Positions 34,992 through 42,869 of a stretch of 64,000 bases of DNA are shown here, piece by piece. Under the pieces are notes generated by a model. That model saw only the letters and a list, made by a program, of their open reading frames with translations, was not told where the DNA came from and did not search any database. The position numbers and the translations under genes were made by a program. Source of the stretch: Nocardia vinacea (GTDB taxonomy: Bacteria; Actinomycetota; Actinomycetes; Mycobacteriales; Mycobacteriaceae). Numbering within the stretch: the stretch's first letter is position 1; each line of letters opens with the position of its first letter. The stretch is from the NCBI RefSeq assembly GCF_035920345.1, contig NZ_CP109149.1, positions 5,642,001-5,706,000 on the forward strand, given 5' to 3'.

Positions 34992-35486
34992 CTAAGTGCC
35001 CGCCAGTTCGGTGACCGGGGCGGGGTGGTTGAACAATCTGTTCCAGTAGACCAATGGCACTCGGTCGCTGATGTAGGTCGAGTGGACTCGGCCGGTCAGG
35101 ATGCTGTGGTCGCCGCCGTCGACGACGTTCACGAGTTCGCAGGCCAGGCGAGCGGCGGCGTGTGGGAGGCCGGGTAGGCCGAGTTCGCAGGGGTGCATGT
35201 CGCCTGCGGCGAAGCGGTCTACGCCGGATTTCGCGAAGCGTAGTGCGACGTCGGATTGGTCGGCGGCCAGGACATTGATCAGGAAGAGCTGTGCCGAGAC
35301 GAAGGTTGCGTGGGTGCTTGCCGATTTGTCCAGGCAGATCAGTGCCATGGGTGGGTCGAGGGACAGCGAGCTGAACGAGCTGCCGGTGAAGCCTGCGGGG
35401 CCGGATAGCCCGATCGTCGTCGCGACGGCGACCGGGCTCGGGATCCGGGACATGGTGACGAGAAAATCGGCTCGATCGATGGTCAT
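34992..35486 (-). CDS. flavin reductase-like FMN-binding protein (HsaB/HpaC type)
   Basis: A 164 aa flavin-reductase-domain protein, the reductase of a two-component monooxygenase. Visible features are SRIPSPVAVATT, TGSSFSSLSLDPPMALICLDKSAS and the GDHSILTGRV block. It supplies reduced FMN or FAD to an oxygenase partner. It lies 14 bp downstream of the C-terminal fragment of an acyl-CoA dehydrogenase-like oxygenase, so its partner is the broken gene. GCGAGGGG precedes the ATG. It may now be an orphan, or serve another oxygenase elsewhere. Confidence 0.82.
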   Translation of the reverse strand: MTIDRADFLVTMSRIPSPVAVATTIGLSGPAGFTGSSFSSLSLDPPMALICLDKSASTHATFVSAQLFLINVLAADQSDVALRFAKSGVDRFAAGDMHPCELGLPGLPHAAARLACELVNVVDGGDHSILTGRVHSTYISDRVPLVYWNRLFNHPAPVTELAGT

Positions 35487-35500
35487 GGGTCGGCCCCTCG

Positions 35501-35784
35501 CTATCGGCGCATCTTCAGCGGACCGCCCAGCAGATACTGGCCGACCATCTCGAAATTCGTCGGCGACAGCGTCATATGCTTCACCGCCGCGTGCACATCC
35601 CGGAATGCGCGCTCGAGCCGGCTGCTGGTGTAGAGCGAACTGGTACCCGCCATGGCATGTGCGATATCGACCGCGGCCACGGCCTGCTCCCCCACGGTCG
35701 AGCTGGTCAGCCGCACCAGCGCGCTGAGTGCGTCGCCACCGGTTTCGCCGAACGCCGTAACGACCGCTCGCCGGTGCCGAAGCA
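35501..35784 (-). pseudogene. acyl-CoA dehydrogenase-type monooxygenase, 5' deleted
   Basis: Only about 95 residues at the C terminus remain, from about AVVTAFGETGGDALSALVR through VGEQAVAAVDIAHAMAG, SSLYTSSRLERAFRDVHAAV and the GGPLKMRR end. This is the helical C-terminal domain of the HsaA/acyl-CoA dehydrogenase 2 type, which pairs with flavin reductases of the type found 14 bp downstream. The N-terminal 280-300 residues are lost and the sequence fuses at about 35785 to a luciferase-like monooxygenase fragment in another frame. Confidence 0.7.
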
Positions 35785-36156
35785 GTGCCAAATCTGGCGC
35801 ACCGCAAGGACATATTCGCGCATGCGGGCGGCGGGCGCGGACCACGGCATGCTGAACCGGCGGGTTATGTGGTTCTGCTTCTGGGTGCCGAGGCCGAGGG
35901 TGAACCGGCCCTTCGCGACCAATTGCAGATCATTGGCAATCATGGCGGTGGACATGGGATTGCGGGCGAAGGCGACCGCCAGTCCGGTCGACAGCCGCAC
36001 CCGCTCGGTCCGGGCGGCCGCCAGCGCCAGGCCGACGAATGGATCGTGATTCGTCTCGGCGGTCCAGATGGAATCGAATCCGCCCTGCTCCAGTTCCGCG
36101 GCGACGTCGCCGAGCACCTCCGGCGACATCGAGGTGGTGTGGAAGTCGAACCTCAT
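35785..36156 (-). pseudogene. F420-dependent LLM-class oxidoreductase, 3' deleted
   Basis: An ATG at 36156 with ACGGAGG upstream begins MRFDFHTTSM and continues as a luciferase-like F420-dependent oxidoreductase for about 124 residues (TERVRLSTGLAVAFARNP, LVAKGRFTLGLGTQ, MREYVLAVRQIWH). The normal length is about 340 residues. After QIWH the frame leaves the family and stops after about 25 more codons, at the point where acyl-CoA dehydrogenase sequence starts in another frame. The promoter and start are intact, so a truncated protein may still be made. Confidence 0.72.
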
Positions 36157-36283
36157 GGGGATACCTCCGTATCGGGTCTCTGCGACGATGCAAACATTTC
36201 GCGGACCATGCCGACGATTCCCCGAAAGATGTATTTGATCGCTGTTTGAATCGCATTGGATCCCATTGCGGAAGAGTCGAATC

Positions 36284-37213
36284 ATGTACAACTACATCAT
36301 TACCGCGCCGGGTCAGGGAGTTCAGCAGCCGGGCATGCTCGATGCCTGGCTGGCGGCCGTTCCGCAGGCGCATACGCAACTCACCGAATGGTCCGATATC
36401 GTCGGCTTCGATATGGTGTCGGCCAGCCGTGACGAAGTAATGCTCGGCGATACCGCGATCGCGCAACCATTGATTGTTGCCGCCGCACTACTGTCCTTCG
36501 AGCTATTGCGCGATCGGATCGATCCGGATGACGTCCTGTTCGCCGGACATTCCGTCGGCGAATTGGCCGCTGCCGCGGGCGCCGGATATGTCGGCGCGGC
36601 AACGGCGATCACCCTGGCCGGTGTGCGCGGAGCGGCCATGTCGGCGGCGTGCGCGCTGACCGAGACCGGTATGGCGGCGGTCATGCCGACCAAGCGCGAC
36701 GGCGCGTCGGATGCTGCCATCGTCGCCGCGGTCGGCGCGGCCGGACTGACCGTCGCGAATTGGAACGGTAGCCACCAATTCGTCGCGGCCGGAGCAAAAT
36801 ACCGCATCGATGCCTTCATCGAAGCGCGACCGCATGGACTGCGGATCGTGCCGCTCACCGTCGCAGGCGCATTTCATACCGATGCGATGGCCACGGCGAC
36901 ACCGAGTTTCGCAAAGGCCGCAGCCGAAGCCACTTTCCTGGAACCGGCCTCGGCGATGGTCGGCAATAGTGACGGCGCGCTCATAACAAGTCCAGATGAC
37001 TTGCGACAGCGACTGATCGCCCAGATCACCGCACCCGTCCGCTGGGATCTGTGCGCGCAGACAATCGCCGCACTCGCCGCCACGGACGCACCGCACCTCG
37101 AACTCGCACCGGCGGGGCCGCTTACGCGACTCCTCGAGCGCGAACGCCCGGAGGCTCGCGCGCTGGCGCTTCGCACTCCGGAAGATATCGACCCCACCGC
37201 CGAGGCCGCATAG
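36284..37213 (+). CDS. fabD: malonyl-CoA:ACP S-malonyltransferase-like
   Basis: A 309 aa acyltransferase of the FabD family. The N-terminal block is ITAPGQGVQQPGM, the nucleophile S90 is in AGHSVGELAAAA, the arginine that holds the malonyl carboxylate is R115 in AGVRGAAMS, and the catalytic His is H198 in AGAFHTDAM. It loads malonyl groups onto an acyl carrier protein. It is not next to acpM or kas genes, so it is not the main FAS-II copy; the facing hadB/hadA-like genes are the only fatty-acid genes nearby. GGAAG lies near the ATG. Confidence 0.82.
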   Translation: MYNYIITAPGQGVQQPGMLDAWLAAVPQAHTQLTEWSDIVGFDMVSASRDEVMLGDTAIAQPLIVAAALLSFELLRDRIDPDDVLFAGHSVGELAAAAGAGYVGAATAITLAGVRGAAMSAACALTETGMAAVMPTKRDGASDAAIVAAVGAAGLTVANWNGSHQFVAAGAKYRIDAFIEARPHGLRIVPLTVAGAFHTDAMATATPSFAKAAAEATFLEPASAMVGNSDGALITSPDDLRQRLIAQITAPVRWDLCAQTIAALAATDAPHLELAPAGPLTRLLERERPEARALALRTPEDIDPTAEAA

Positions 37214-37216
37214 CGC

Positions 37217-37252
37217 AGTGTGTCCGGGCCCCACCGAGGGCCCGGACACACT
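37217..37252. terminator. bidirectional terminator
   Basis: A perfect inverted repeat, arms AGTGTGTCCGGGCCC and GGGCCCGGACACACT (15 bp) with a 6-nt loop, lies between the converging malonyltransferase and hadB-like genes. Confidence 0.85.
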
Positions 37253-37266
37253 AATGCACTTGTGGC

Positions 37267-37746
37267 TCAGGCGAGTTGCACGATCGTCTTCGCATGACTG
37301 AGCACCTTGACGCCCTCGGAGGTCACGGTGAAATCCACCCGCACCCGTCGTTGCGGCAGCTGTGCCGCGACCACCGCGGCCACCACGATCCGTGCTCCGG
37401 CATCGTCATCGGGGACGAACACCGCGTCACGGCACCGGACGCTGGCCTCCAGTACCGCGCCCGGATCCCCGAGCCAGTCGGTGAGCACGCGGTTGGCCAG
37501 CCCCATGGTCAGCGCGCCCTGCATGATGACCTGCGGCAAACCACCCAGTCGCGCATACCGGTCGCTCCAGTGGATCGGATTGAAGTCACCGGACGCGCCC
37601 GCGTACCGGACCAGATCCGCACGAGTGACCGCAATCTCCCGTGGACCGATCTCGAAGCCGACCGGGATGTCATCGAACGACGGCACCGCGGTGGGCCGAC
37701 GATCGGAGAGCGAATCGAAAAGCCAAGTGCTGGCTACCAATGCCAT
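37267..37746 (-). CDS. hadB: (3R)-hydroxyacyl-ACP/CoA dehydratase, HadB-like (MaoC)
   Basis: A 159 aa hot-dog-fold dehydratase with the hydratase-2 catalytic motif GDFNPIH (53-59) in the right position, followed by the MQGALTMGLANRVLTDWLGDPGAV block seen in HadB. It would dehydrate 3-hydroxyacyl-ACP in fatty-acid or mycolate elongation, as the catalytic partner of a HadA-like subunit encoded immediately upstream with 1 bp between stop and start. Here the pair is separate from kas and inhA genes. Confidence 0.8.
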   Translation of the reverse strand: MALVASTWLFDSLSDRRPTAVPSFDDIPVGFEIGPREIAVTRADLVRYAGASGDFNPIHWSDRYARLGGLPQVIMQGALTMGLANRVLTDWLGDPGAVLEASVRCRDAVFVPDDDAGARIVVAAVVAAQLPQRRVRVDFTVTSEGVKVLSHAKTIVQLA

Positions 37747-37747
37747 C

Positions 37748-38176
37748 TCAGGCCACCTCCGCGACTGCCGGCGTCTCGGCCCGCTGCACGAACGACGACG
37801 TCGCCACACATACCAATTCGTCATCGGCGGAATGTATTTCGGTGCGGAAACCGAAGACGCCGTGCCCGCCGAGATCGTCGACCTGGGTAACCGTCTGGGC
37901 GAGGGTCAGTGCGTCACCGGCATGGACCGGTCGCAGATGGGTGAAGTTGAGGTCGCGGTGCATCAGCCGGGCCCGCGCCAGCCCGAACTCCGGATCGGAC
38001 ATGGCCCGGTCGTCGGCCATCAGGGTCAAGGTGACCAGGAAGGTCGGAGGTGCGACAAGATCCGGATGGCCGAGCGCGCGTGCCGCGGCCACATCGTGAT
38101 AGGCCGGATTGTCGTCACCGAGCGCCGAGGCGAATTCGCGAATCTTCTCGCGACTCACCTGGTATGCCCGGGTCAC
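37748..38176 (-). CDS. hadA: HadA-like dehydratase subunit, start unclear
   Basis: A 142 aa MaoC N-terminal-type hot-dog protein (SREKIREFASALGDDNP, GHPDLVAPPTFLVTL, LNFTHLRPVHAGDALTLA), the substrate-binding partner of HadB. The first residues of the family (a VGRxYP block) are still visible before the GTG at 38176, as GGRVYPVTRAYQ, but a TGA at 38195-38197 stands in their frame and no start codon precedes them. So the gene may have lost its true start and use an internal GTG, or be decaying. Confidence 0.65.
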   Translation of the reverse strand: MTRAYQVSREKIREFASALGDDNPAYHDVAAARALGHPDLVAPPTFLVTLTLMADDRAMSDPEFGLARARLMHRDLNFTHLRPVHAGDALTLAQTVTQVDDLGGHGVFGFRTEIHSADDELVCVATSSFVQRAETPAVAEVA

Positions 38177-38745
38177 CGGGTAGACCCGGCCACCTCACAC
38201 TCGCCGAACATCTGCACGAGCCCAGGACCGTCGAGGGTGCGACGGTCATGCCGCGACTGATCGCGCTGGCCCTGCAAAGCCTCGCGCCGCACTGAGTTTC
38301 GGCCTCCTCGCCGGAGCCGCCCCACCACCCCGACATCCGCGCGCCGGCTGCGCCCCGAATGCCGCCCGGGCTTCGTCGTCTCCCGGACAGCTCGGCCGCC
38401 TGGGTCGAGCGTTCGCCAGTCAGTAGCTATGCTGGACATATACGTTTGCTGATCGAAATGCCGGTTCCCCACCGCCGCAGCGACTCTCGCCAACTCGACA
38501 CCAACAGTCGTTAATACCGAACGGTATTCGGCCGTCGGCAGCCGAGAAGTGAGGATTCCGTGCCACATTCACCTCGGCCGACATTTTGGATACCGAAAGG
38601 TATTGATACCGAAAGGTATTCTTATCCGCGTATCCGGCGGAAATGCCGCGCTCGGCCATAAATCTGAAGAATTCGCCTTCCATCACCTGTCCGCAGTGTG
38701 TAGCGTCTGGACCGCTGGAATCCCCGAAATGACAGGCCGGGCGCG
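38177..38745. other. 569-bp region without a clear gene
   Basis: No credible gene. The plus strand at 38191-38295 has a short open stretch ending LIALALQSLAPH, possibly the 3' tail of a lost gene and the other side of a scar that cut hadA. From 38420 on the sequence is AT-richer and holds the palindromes at 38513-38620. A six-codon frame (38729-38749) ends with a TGA that overlaps the GTG start of the next gene. Confidence 0.4.
38513..38620. promoter_or_regulatory. three 16-bp operator-like palindromes upstream of the Roadblock operon
   Basis: AATACCGAACGGTATT at 38513-38528 is a palindrome with 7-bp perfect arms. GATACCGAAAGGTATT occurs twice, head to tail with no gap, at 38589-38604 and 38605-38620. 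All share ATACCGAA-GGTAT. This is the form of a TetR-type operator present in three copies, 126 bp or more before the first Roadblock gene. Confidence 0.65.
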
Positions 38746-39135
38746 GTGATCGGTATCGACGACTGCTTGAAACGCATCATGGACATTCCCGGTGCGCGCA
38801 GCGTGACGATGGTGGACAGCGCGAGCGGTCTGGCGATCGCCGCGGCAGGTCGGCACGACCACGTCGATCAACACGAGGACGCTGCTACCACGACTGATGT
38901 GGTCCGCACGGTGCTCGGCTGTCCGGCGCTGGCGACCGATCACGAGGACGACCTCACCGAGATCATCGTGTGCGGCACCCGCGGCTATCACCTGTTGAAT
39001 CTGGTGCACGGCGACTTCGACGGTCGCCTTTTCGTACACGTGCTATTCGACGAGGACACCGGAAATCTGGCCATCGCGAGATTTCGACTCCACACAATTC
39101 TCGGCGAATTTGTCGAGGACGCTAATGGTCGTTGA
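38746..39135 (+). CDS. Roadblock/LC7-like small protein (first of operon)
   Basis: A 129 aa single-domain protein of Roadblock type: CLKRIMDIPGARSVTMVDSA, then IVCGTRGYHLLNLV and GNLAIARFRL near the end. Length and order match the other short Roadblock gene at 40356. Roadblock proteins bind small GTPases and help switch them. No clear ribosome binding site lies before the GTG; a mini frame ends in an overlapping TGA (GTGA), which could couple translation. It starts the four-gene operon. Confidence 0.65.
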   Translation: MIGIDDCLKRIMDIPGARSVTMVDSASGLAIAAAGRHDHVDQHEDAATTTDVVRTVLGCPALATDHEDDLTEIIVCGTRGYHLLNLVHGDFDGRLFVHVLFDEDTGNLAIARFRLHTILGEFVEDANGR

Positions 39136-39877
39136 CGTCGCGACCGAACTGCGGCGACTGGAAAAGCAAAGATGCACCGGGGTACTGTGCGCGGGCGATG
39201 GCGCATTTCACCTCGCGGACGGTGCGATAACCGCGGCCGACTGCCTGCGCACCACCGATCTGGAACGGCTCGCGATCGCGGCCGGTGTAGCGACCGCAGC
39301 GGAATGGCAACGGGCTGTGTCCGGCGATCCAGGCCGTGTGCCGGTCCTACCACGACTGGAAACCCTGGCGTTGCTGTCGGTCTTCGACGCCGCCTACTTT
39401 CTACTCGCCACGCCGGTCGTTCCAGAATTCCGATCGGCGCCGCCGCACTGGTTGGCCCCGGTCTGCCAGATCCCGCCGCGGGTGCTGCTGCACGAATGCG
39501 CCCGGCGGGGTGATCCGGAGGCCGAACCATGGCCCGCGGAGCTGGTCGACCGCGCTCCCGTCGTGCCGGTGCGCCGTGTCCGGCGCAGACGCGTCGCACT
39601 CAGCGGCGGCCAGACCGAAGTACTCGCCGCCGTCGACAGCAGGCGCAGCATCACCGGCATCGCCCGCGACCTGGGCCGCACCAGCTACGGCGCGCTGGTC
39701 GCCGTGCGTGAGCTGACCGCGGCGGGCCTGATCGAGCCGCCCGATCTGGGCACCGAGCCGCGGCAATTTCTCCCGCGCCGGGTGCGCCGGGCCCCGGTCG
39801 CACACCCGCAGAGCTGGGAGCCGGTCGATCGCGATGTGCTCATCCGCCTCCGTGCGGCGTTGGAGGAGCTTGCGTGA
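39125..39877 (+). CDS. winged-helix-containing protein in the Roadblock operon
   Basis: A 250 aa protein. The N-terminal half (LRRLEKQRCTGVLCAGDG, FHLADGAITAADC) resembles DUF4388/PATAN-like domains that bind gliding or signalling partners. Residues 165-215 look like a winged helix (SRRSITGIARDLGRTSYG, LVAVRELTAAGLIEPP). It starts 11 bp inside the previous gene and its stop shares GTGA with the next start, so translation is coupled on both sides. Possibly a transcriptional or scaffold output of the Roadblock proteins. Confidence 0.55.
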   Translation: MVVDVATELRRLEKQRCTGVLCAGDGAFHLADGAITAADCLRTTDLERLAIAAGVATAAEWQRAVSGDPGRVPVLPRLETLALLSVFDAAYFLLATPVVPEFRSAPPHWLAPVCQIPPRVLLHECARRGDPEAEPWPAELVDRAPVVPVRRVRRRRVALSGGQTEVLAAVDSRRSITGIARDLGRTSYGALVAVRELTAAGLIEPPDLGTEPRQFLPRRVRRAPVAHPQSWEPVDRDVLIRLRAALEELA

Positions 39878-40359
39878 CCGCGCGGAAGAAACTGCTCGGC
39901 GAGTTGATGGGAAGGTTGACGAAGGTGGCGATGTCCGGACCCGAACCGAATGCGGCGGTGCTGGCGGAACTGAAGGCGCTACGTAATCGTCTGCCTCATC
40001 TGACCGGCACGCTCGTCGCCTCCAGCGACGGACTGCTCGTCGCACACGATCTGCCACCCGATATCGAGCCGACCCGCATGGCCGCGCTGGCCTCGGCCCA
40101 TCTGTCGCTGTCGTATCAGCTGGCCGCCACCGCGTACGGCGGCGGATTCCACGAGGTCGTGGTGCACGGCACCGGCGGGCACGCGGTGATCTACGCGGCG
40201 GGCTGGGCCTCGCTGATGGTGCTCGCCGGACCCGAGGTGAATGTCGGCCGCCTGCACCTGGAATCGCGCCCGGTCGCTCGCAACATCGCCGATCACCTGA
40301 CAGCCACCGACTCCGGAAAAGACCGGACCTGGAAAACCGATCGAAAGGAACCGATATGA
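39874..40359 (+). CDS. Roadblock/LC7 domain protein
   Basis: A 161 aa protein. The Roadblock/LC7 domain occupies about residues 33-125: LTGTLVASSDGLLVAHDLP, AALASAHLSLSYQLAA and ASLMVLAGPEVNVGRL. This is the form found beside MglA-like or conservon GTPases, but no GTPase gene is near. GTGA overlap upstream and ATGA overlap downstream place it firmly in the operon. Confidence 0.8.
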   Translation: MTARKKLLGELMGRLTKVAMSGPEPNAAVLAELKALRNRLPHLTGTLVASSDGLLVAHDLPPDIEPTRMAALASAHLSLSYQLAATAYGGGFHEVVVHGTGGHAVIYAAGWASLMVLAGPEVNVGRLHLESRPVARNIADHLTATDSGKDRTWKTDRKEPI

Positions 40360-40727
40360 CGAATATGGATCTGGCGCTGAAGGACATGATGGGGATAGAC
40401 GGCGCGATCGGCGCCGCCGTCGTCGACTACAGCAGCGGCATGGCCCTCGGCATGCTCGGCAGTTCCAAGGCGCTGGATCTGCAGGTCGCCGCGGCGGGTA
40501 ATACCGAGGTGGTGCGCGCCAAGCTGCGGACCATCGAGCAGCTCCAGATCAAGGAGGATATCGAGGATGTCCTCATCACGCTGACCGGCCAGTACCACAT
40601 CATCCGCCCGATGACCGGCCGCAAGTCCAAGGGGCTGTTCCTCTATATCGCCCTGGACCGTGGCCGGGCGAACCTCGCGCTGGCTAGGCACCGCCTCAAG
40701 TCCATCGAAGAGGACCTCGAGGTGTGA
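40356..40727 (+). CDS. Roadblock-like small protein (last of operon)
   Basis: A 123 aa protein similar in layout to the first gene: DMMGIDGAIGAAVVDYSSGM, then ITLTGQYHIIRPM and ANLALARHRLKSIEEDL. So the operon holds two short paralogous Roadblock-like proteins, one classical Roadblock protein and one winged-helix protein. The ATG overlaps the previous stop (ATGA). A hairpin follows at 40752-40786. Confidence 0.7.
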   Translation: MTNMDLALKDMMGIDGAIGAAVVDYSSGMALGMLGSSKALDLQVAAAGNTEVVRAKLRTIEQLQIKEDIEDVLITLTGQYHIIRPMTGRKSKGLFLYIALDRGRANLALARHRLKSIEEDLEV

Positions 40728-40751
40728 CCTTGCGGTGCAACACCTTTCGCA

Positions 40752-40786
40752 GCCGGGCGGTGTGGACATCGACCGCACCGCCCGGC
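40752..40786 (+). terminator. terminator-like hairpin after the Roadblock operon
   Basis: GCCGGGCGGTG and CACCGCCCGGC form a perfect 11-bp stem with a 13-nt loop, 25 bp after the last Roadblock stop and before the TetR gene. There is no T run, which is common in GC-rich actinobacteria. Confidence 0.65.
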
Positions 40787-40878
40787 GTCGAGGTGAATCG
40801 CGTTGCGGGCAACGGAAACTAGCGCCGCAAGTTTTATCCGGCTGCTGCAAGAATGCGAGCACCGAGAGGAGGCGATAC

Positions 40879-41529
40879 ATGGCTCGACCCCGCCGACCGC
40901 TGCTCACCCACGAGCGCATCATCGAGACCGCATTGACCCTCGTCGATGCGGATGGGCTGGCTGCGGTTTCGACCCGCCGTCTCGCCGCCGAACTCGGCGT
41001 GCAGGGACCGTCGCTGTACAACCACGTCGGCACCAAGGACGAAATCATCGATGCGGTGGTCGATTCCGTGCTCGGCGAGGTGGATACCTCGATGTTCGGC
41101 GAGCTGTCGGCCGATAATCCGGACTGGCGATCGGCGCTGCGCCGCTGGGCCCATTCCTATCGGAGCGCGGTCGCCGCGCATCCCAATATCGTCCCGGCAC
41201 TGGCCGGCGGACCCGGCCTCCGGCCCAATGCATTACGCATGGCCGATGCTGTATTCGGCGGTTTGGTCGCGGCGAATTGGCCGCGCCGGGAAGCCACGAC
41301 CGTGGGCACGCTGATGCGCTACTTCCTCACCGGATCGTCGCTCGGTTCGTTCGTCGCAGGCTTTCCCGCCGACGCCGAGGTTTATGCCGAGGAGTACCCG
41401 CACCTGAACGAGGCACATCTGCTCGCCGAGCGGCAGCAGCGGATCGATCAGGACGCATTCGAGGTCGGTCTCGAATCGCTGCTGGATGGGCTCGAGGGGC
41501 GCTACCGGTTGCTGCCGCGCACTCGTTAG
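40879..41529 (+). CDS. TetR family regulator (TetR/AcrR, C-terminal TetR_C-like)
   Basis: A 216 aa regulator with the HTH at about residues 8-52 (ALTLVDADGLAAVSTRRLA, LGVQGPSLYNHVGTKDEII) and a ligand domain of the tetracycline-repressor type (RALRRWAHSYRSAVAAHPNIV). GAGAGGAGG lies upstream of the ATG. It stands between the Roadblock operon and a membrane protein gene; palindromes at 38513-38620 and 41778-41795 are both possible targets. Confidence 0.85.
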   Translation: MARPRRPLLTHERIIETALTLVDADGLAAVSTRRLAAELGVQGPSLYNHVGTKDEIIDAVVDSVLGEVDTSMFGELSADNPDWRSALRRWAHSYRSAVAAHPNIVPALAGGPGLRPNALRMADAVFGGLVAANWPRREATTVGTLMRYFLTGSSLGSFVAGFPADAEVYAEEYPHLNEAHLLAERQQRIDQDAFEVGLESLLDGLEGRYRLLPRTR

Positions 41530-41777
41530 TTCGATCCCGGTGCGCTGGTAGGCATCCCGAGGCGGCTGTCTATCGGGTCACAGTCGGCGCGGTTGTCGGT
41601 ACCGCACCGGCGCGGCTGCCCGTGCAATTTGCCGACCGCGAAAACACCTACAAGAGAGCAAGTTTCATCGAATTCATCCTCCTCAGCGGCGCTCGTATCA
41701 CGGCCGTTTCACAAGTTTCGTGTGCATGGGGTCACGTTGCCCCGCCGACCACAGAGTCCTAACGTAACTTCTTGTTA

Positions 41778-41795
41778 ACAGACGATGTCGTCTGT
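41778..41795. promoter_or_regulatory. 18-bp palindrome before the membrane protein gene
   Basis: ACAGACGA-TG-TCGTCTGT has 8-bp perfect arms around 2 bp. It lies in the 354-bp gap 41530-41883, which holds no gene, about 90 bp before the start at 41884. GTTAAC (41774-41779) lies just before it. It may be an operator for the TetR encoded upstream. Confidence 0.5.
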
Positions 41796-41883
41796 ACCAA
41801 TTCCTATTATTCGTCCCAGGAGGACATGCCCCGCAGCGTCCGCTTCCTCGAAACCGGAAGTGGCACAGCAGGTGTGGTTAGAA

Positions 41884-42747
41884 ATGGCACACACAACGCC
41901 TTGGCAAGAAAACAATGTTCAGCTCGGTCGCCCCGAGAACGATGACGATCTCATCGGCGAGGTGACCGTACAGCGTTTCGATCTACGGTCCGACTGGGGT
42001 TATCTGTGTGCCCCGGGTCTGGGTCTGGTCACCTTCCTACTGCTTTTCCAGCCCTGGATTTCGGCAACCGGACCCAACGGCACCGTCACCTCCAATGCAT
42101 TCGGCCGGATCGACGGATTCACCACCGGCTCATTCCAATCCGTGGTGAGCATCAGCAGCACCTGGGCCGTCCTCACCACCCTGGCGGTCGCCGGTGCGGT
42201 CGTCGCGACCGTAATGTATTTCCGGCTCCGTAGTCGGCTGCTTTCATATCTGGTGCTTGGCTGCAGCATTGCCGCCGCCCTTTTCGTACTCGCCGCCTTG
42301 TCCTACCTCAACGGCAAAGCGCCGGAGTTACGCGAAATCACCGAATCCGCAAACCAGACCGGACTTTTCGGCTGGCTCTTCGGTAACAATTCGGCGACCG
42401 ACCTCGGGGGTGAGCACCGAATCGCCAGCGCCGGTCTCGATTCCGCCGCCACGCTCAGCGCCGTCACCGCATGCGGTGCCGCACTGGCCGCCGGTGCCAT
42501 GAGCCTGCGCAAGCAAGGCTTCACAGTTCGACTGATCTCGGCTCCCCAGCCGAATGTCGCTGCGGCGGAAAGCACGCCGGAGCAGTCCGCCCAGAAAGCA
42601 TCGGACACCAACGTATTCCTCTGGGAACAGCTGGCTTTCGACGATGACCTGGCCGTTTACGACCCCCAGGTCCGCCGCCGGATGGTTCGTCGAACCAAGA
42701 CAGCCGATCGCCGCCCGCCCGCGCGCGAAACGGCACTGTCCAGGTAA
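41884..42747 (+). CDS. four-helix membrane protein, paralogue of the one at 30187
   Basis: A 287 aa protein with four hydrophobic segments (about 40-60, 88-108, 118-140, 195-215) and long hydrophilic ends; the C terminus is basic (RRRMVRRTKTADRRPP). It shares LFQPWISATGPNG, NAFGRI and SYLNGKAPEL with the protein at 30187-30945. Start is uncertain: the ATG at 41884 lacks a strong ribosome binding site, a GTG at 41860 is in frame, and AGGAGGA at 41818 sits before an out-of-frame ATG at 41826 that opens a 39-codon frame. Function unknown. Confidence 0.65.
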   Translation: MAHTTPWQENNVQLGRPENDDDLIGEVTVQRFDLRSDWGYLCAPGLGLVTFLLLFQPWISATGPNGTVTSNAFGRIDGFTTGSFQSVVSISSTWAVLTTLAVAGAVVATVMYFRLRSRLLSYLVLGCSIAAALFVLAALSYLNGKAPELREITESANQTGLFGWLFGNNSATDLGGEHRIASAGLDSAATLSAVTACGAALAAGAMSLRKQGFTVRLISAPQPNVAAAESTPEQSAQKASDTNVFLWEQLAFDDDLAVYDPQVRRRMVRRTKTADRRPPARETALSR

Positions 42748-42869
42748 CGCCCGCAACGAAAGACCCGCATATCGGTGCCGATATGCGGGTCTTGGCAAAA
42801 GAGGGCCGGGCGGCCGATAGGCGCCCGGCCCGCTTGCATTGTGTTCGATTACCTCCGATGCGTGACCTA

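Noticed and set aside
34809..35177. 122-codon plus-strand frame after the LysR gene
   Set aside because: Its second half is antisense to the flavin reductase gene, and its first half shows no motif or ribosome binding site.
38729..38749. Six-codon leader peptide before the Roadblock operon
   Set aside because: The stop/start overlap is attractive but there is no convincing ribosome binding site; kept only as a remark.
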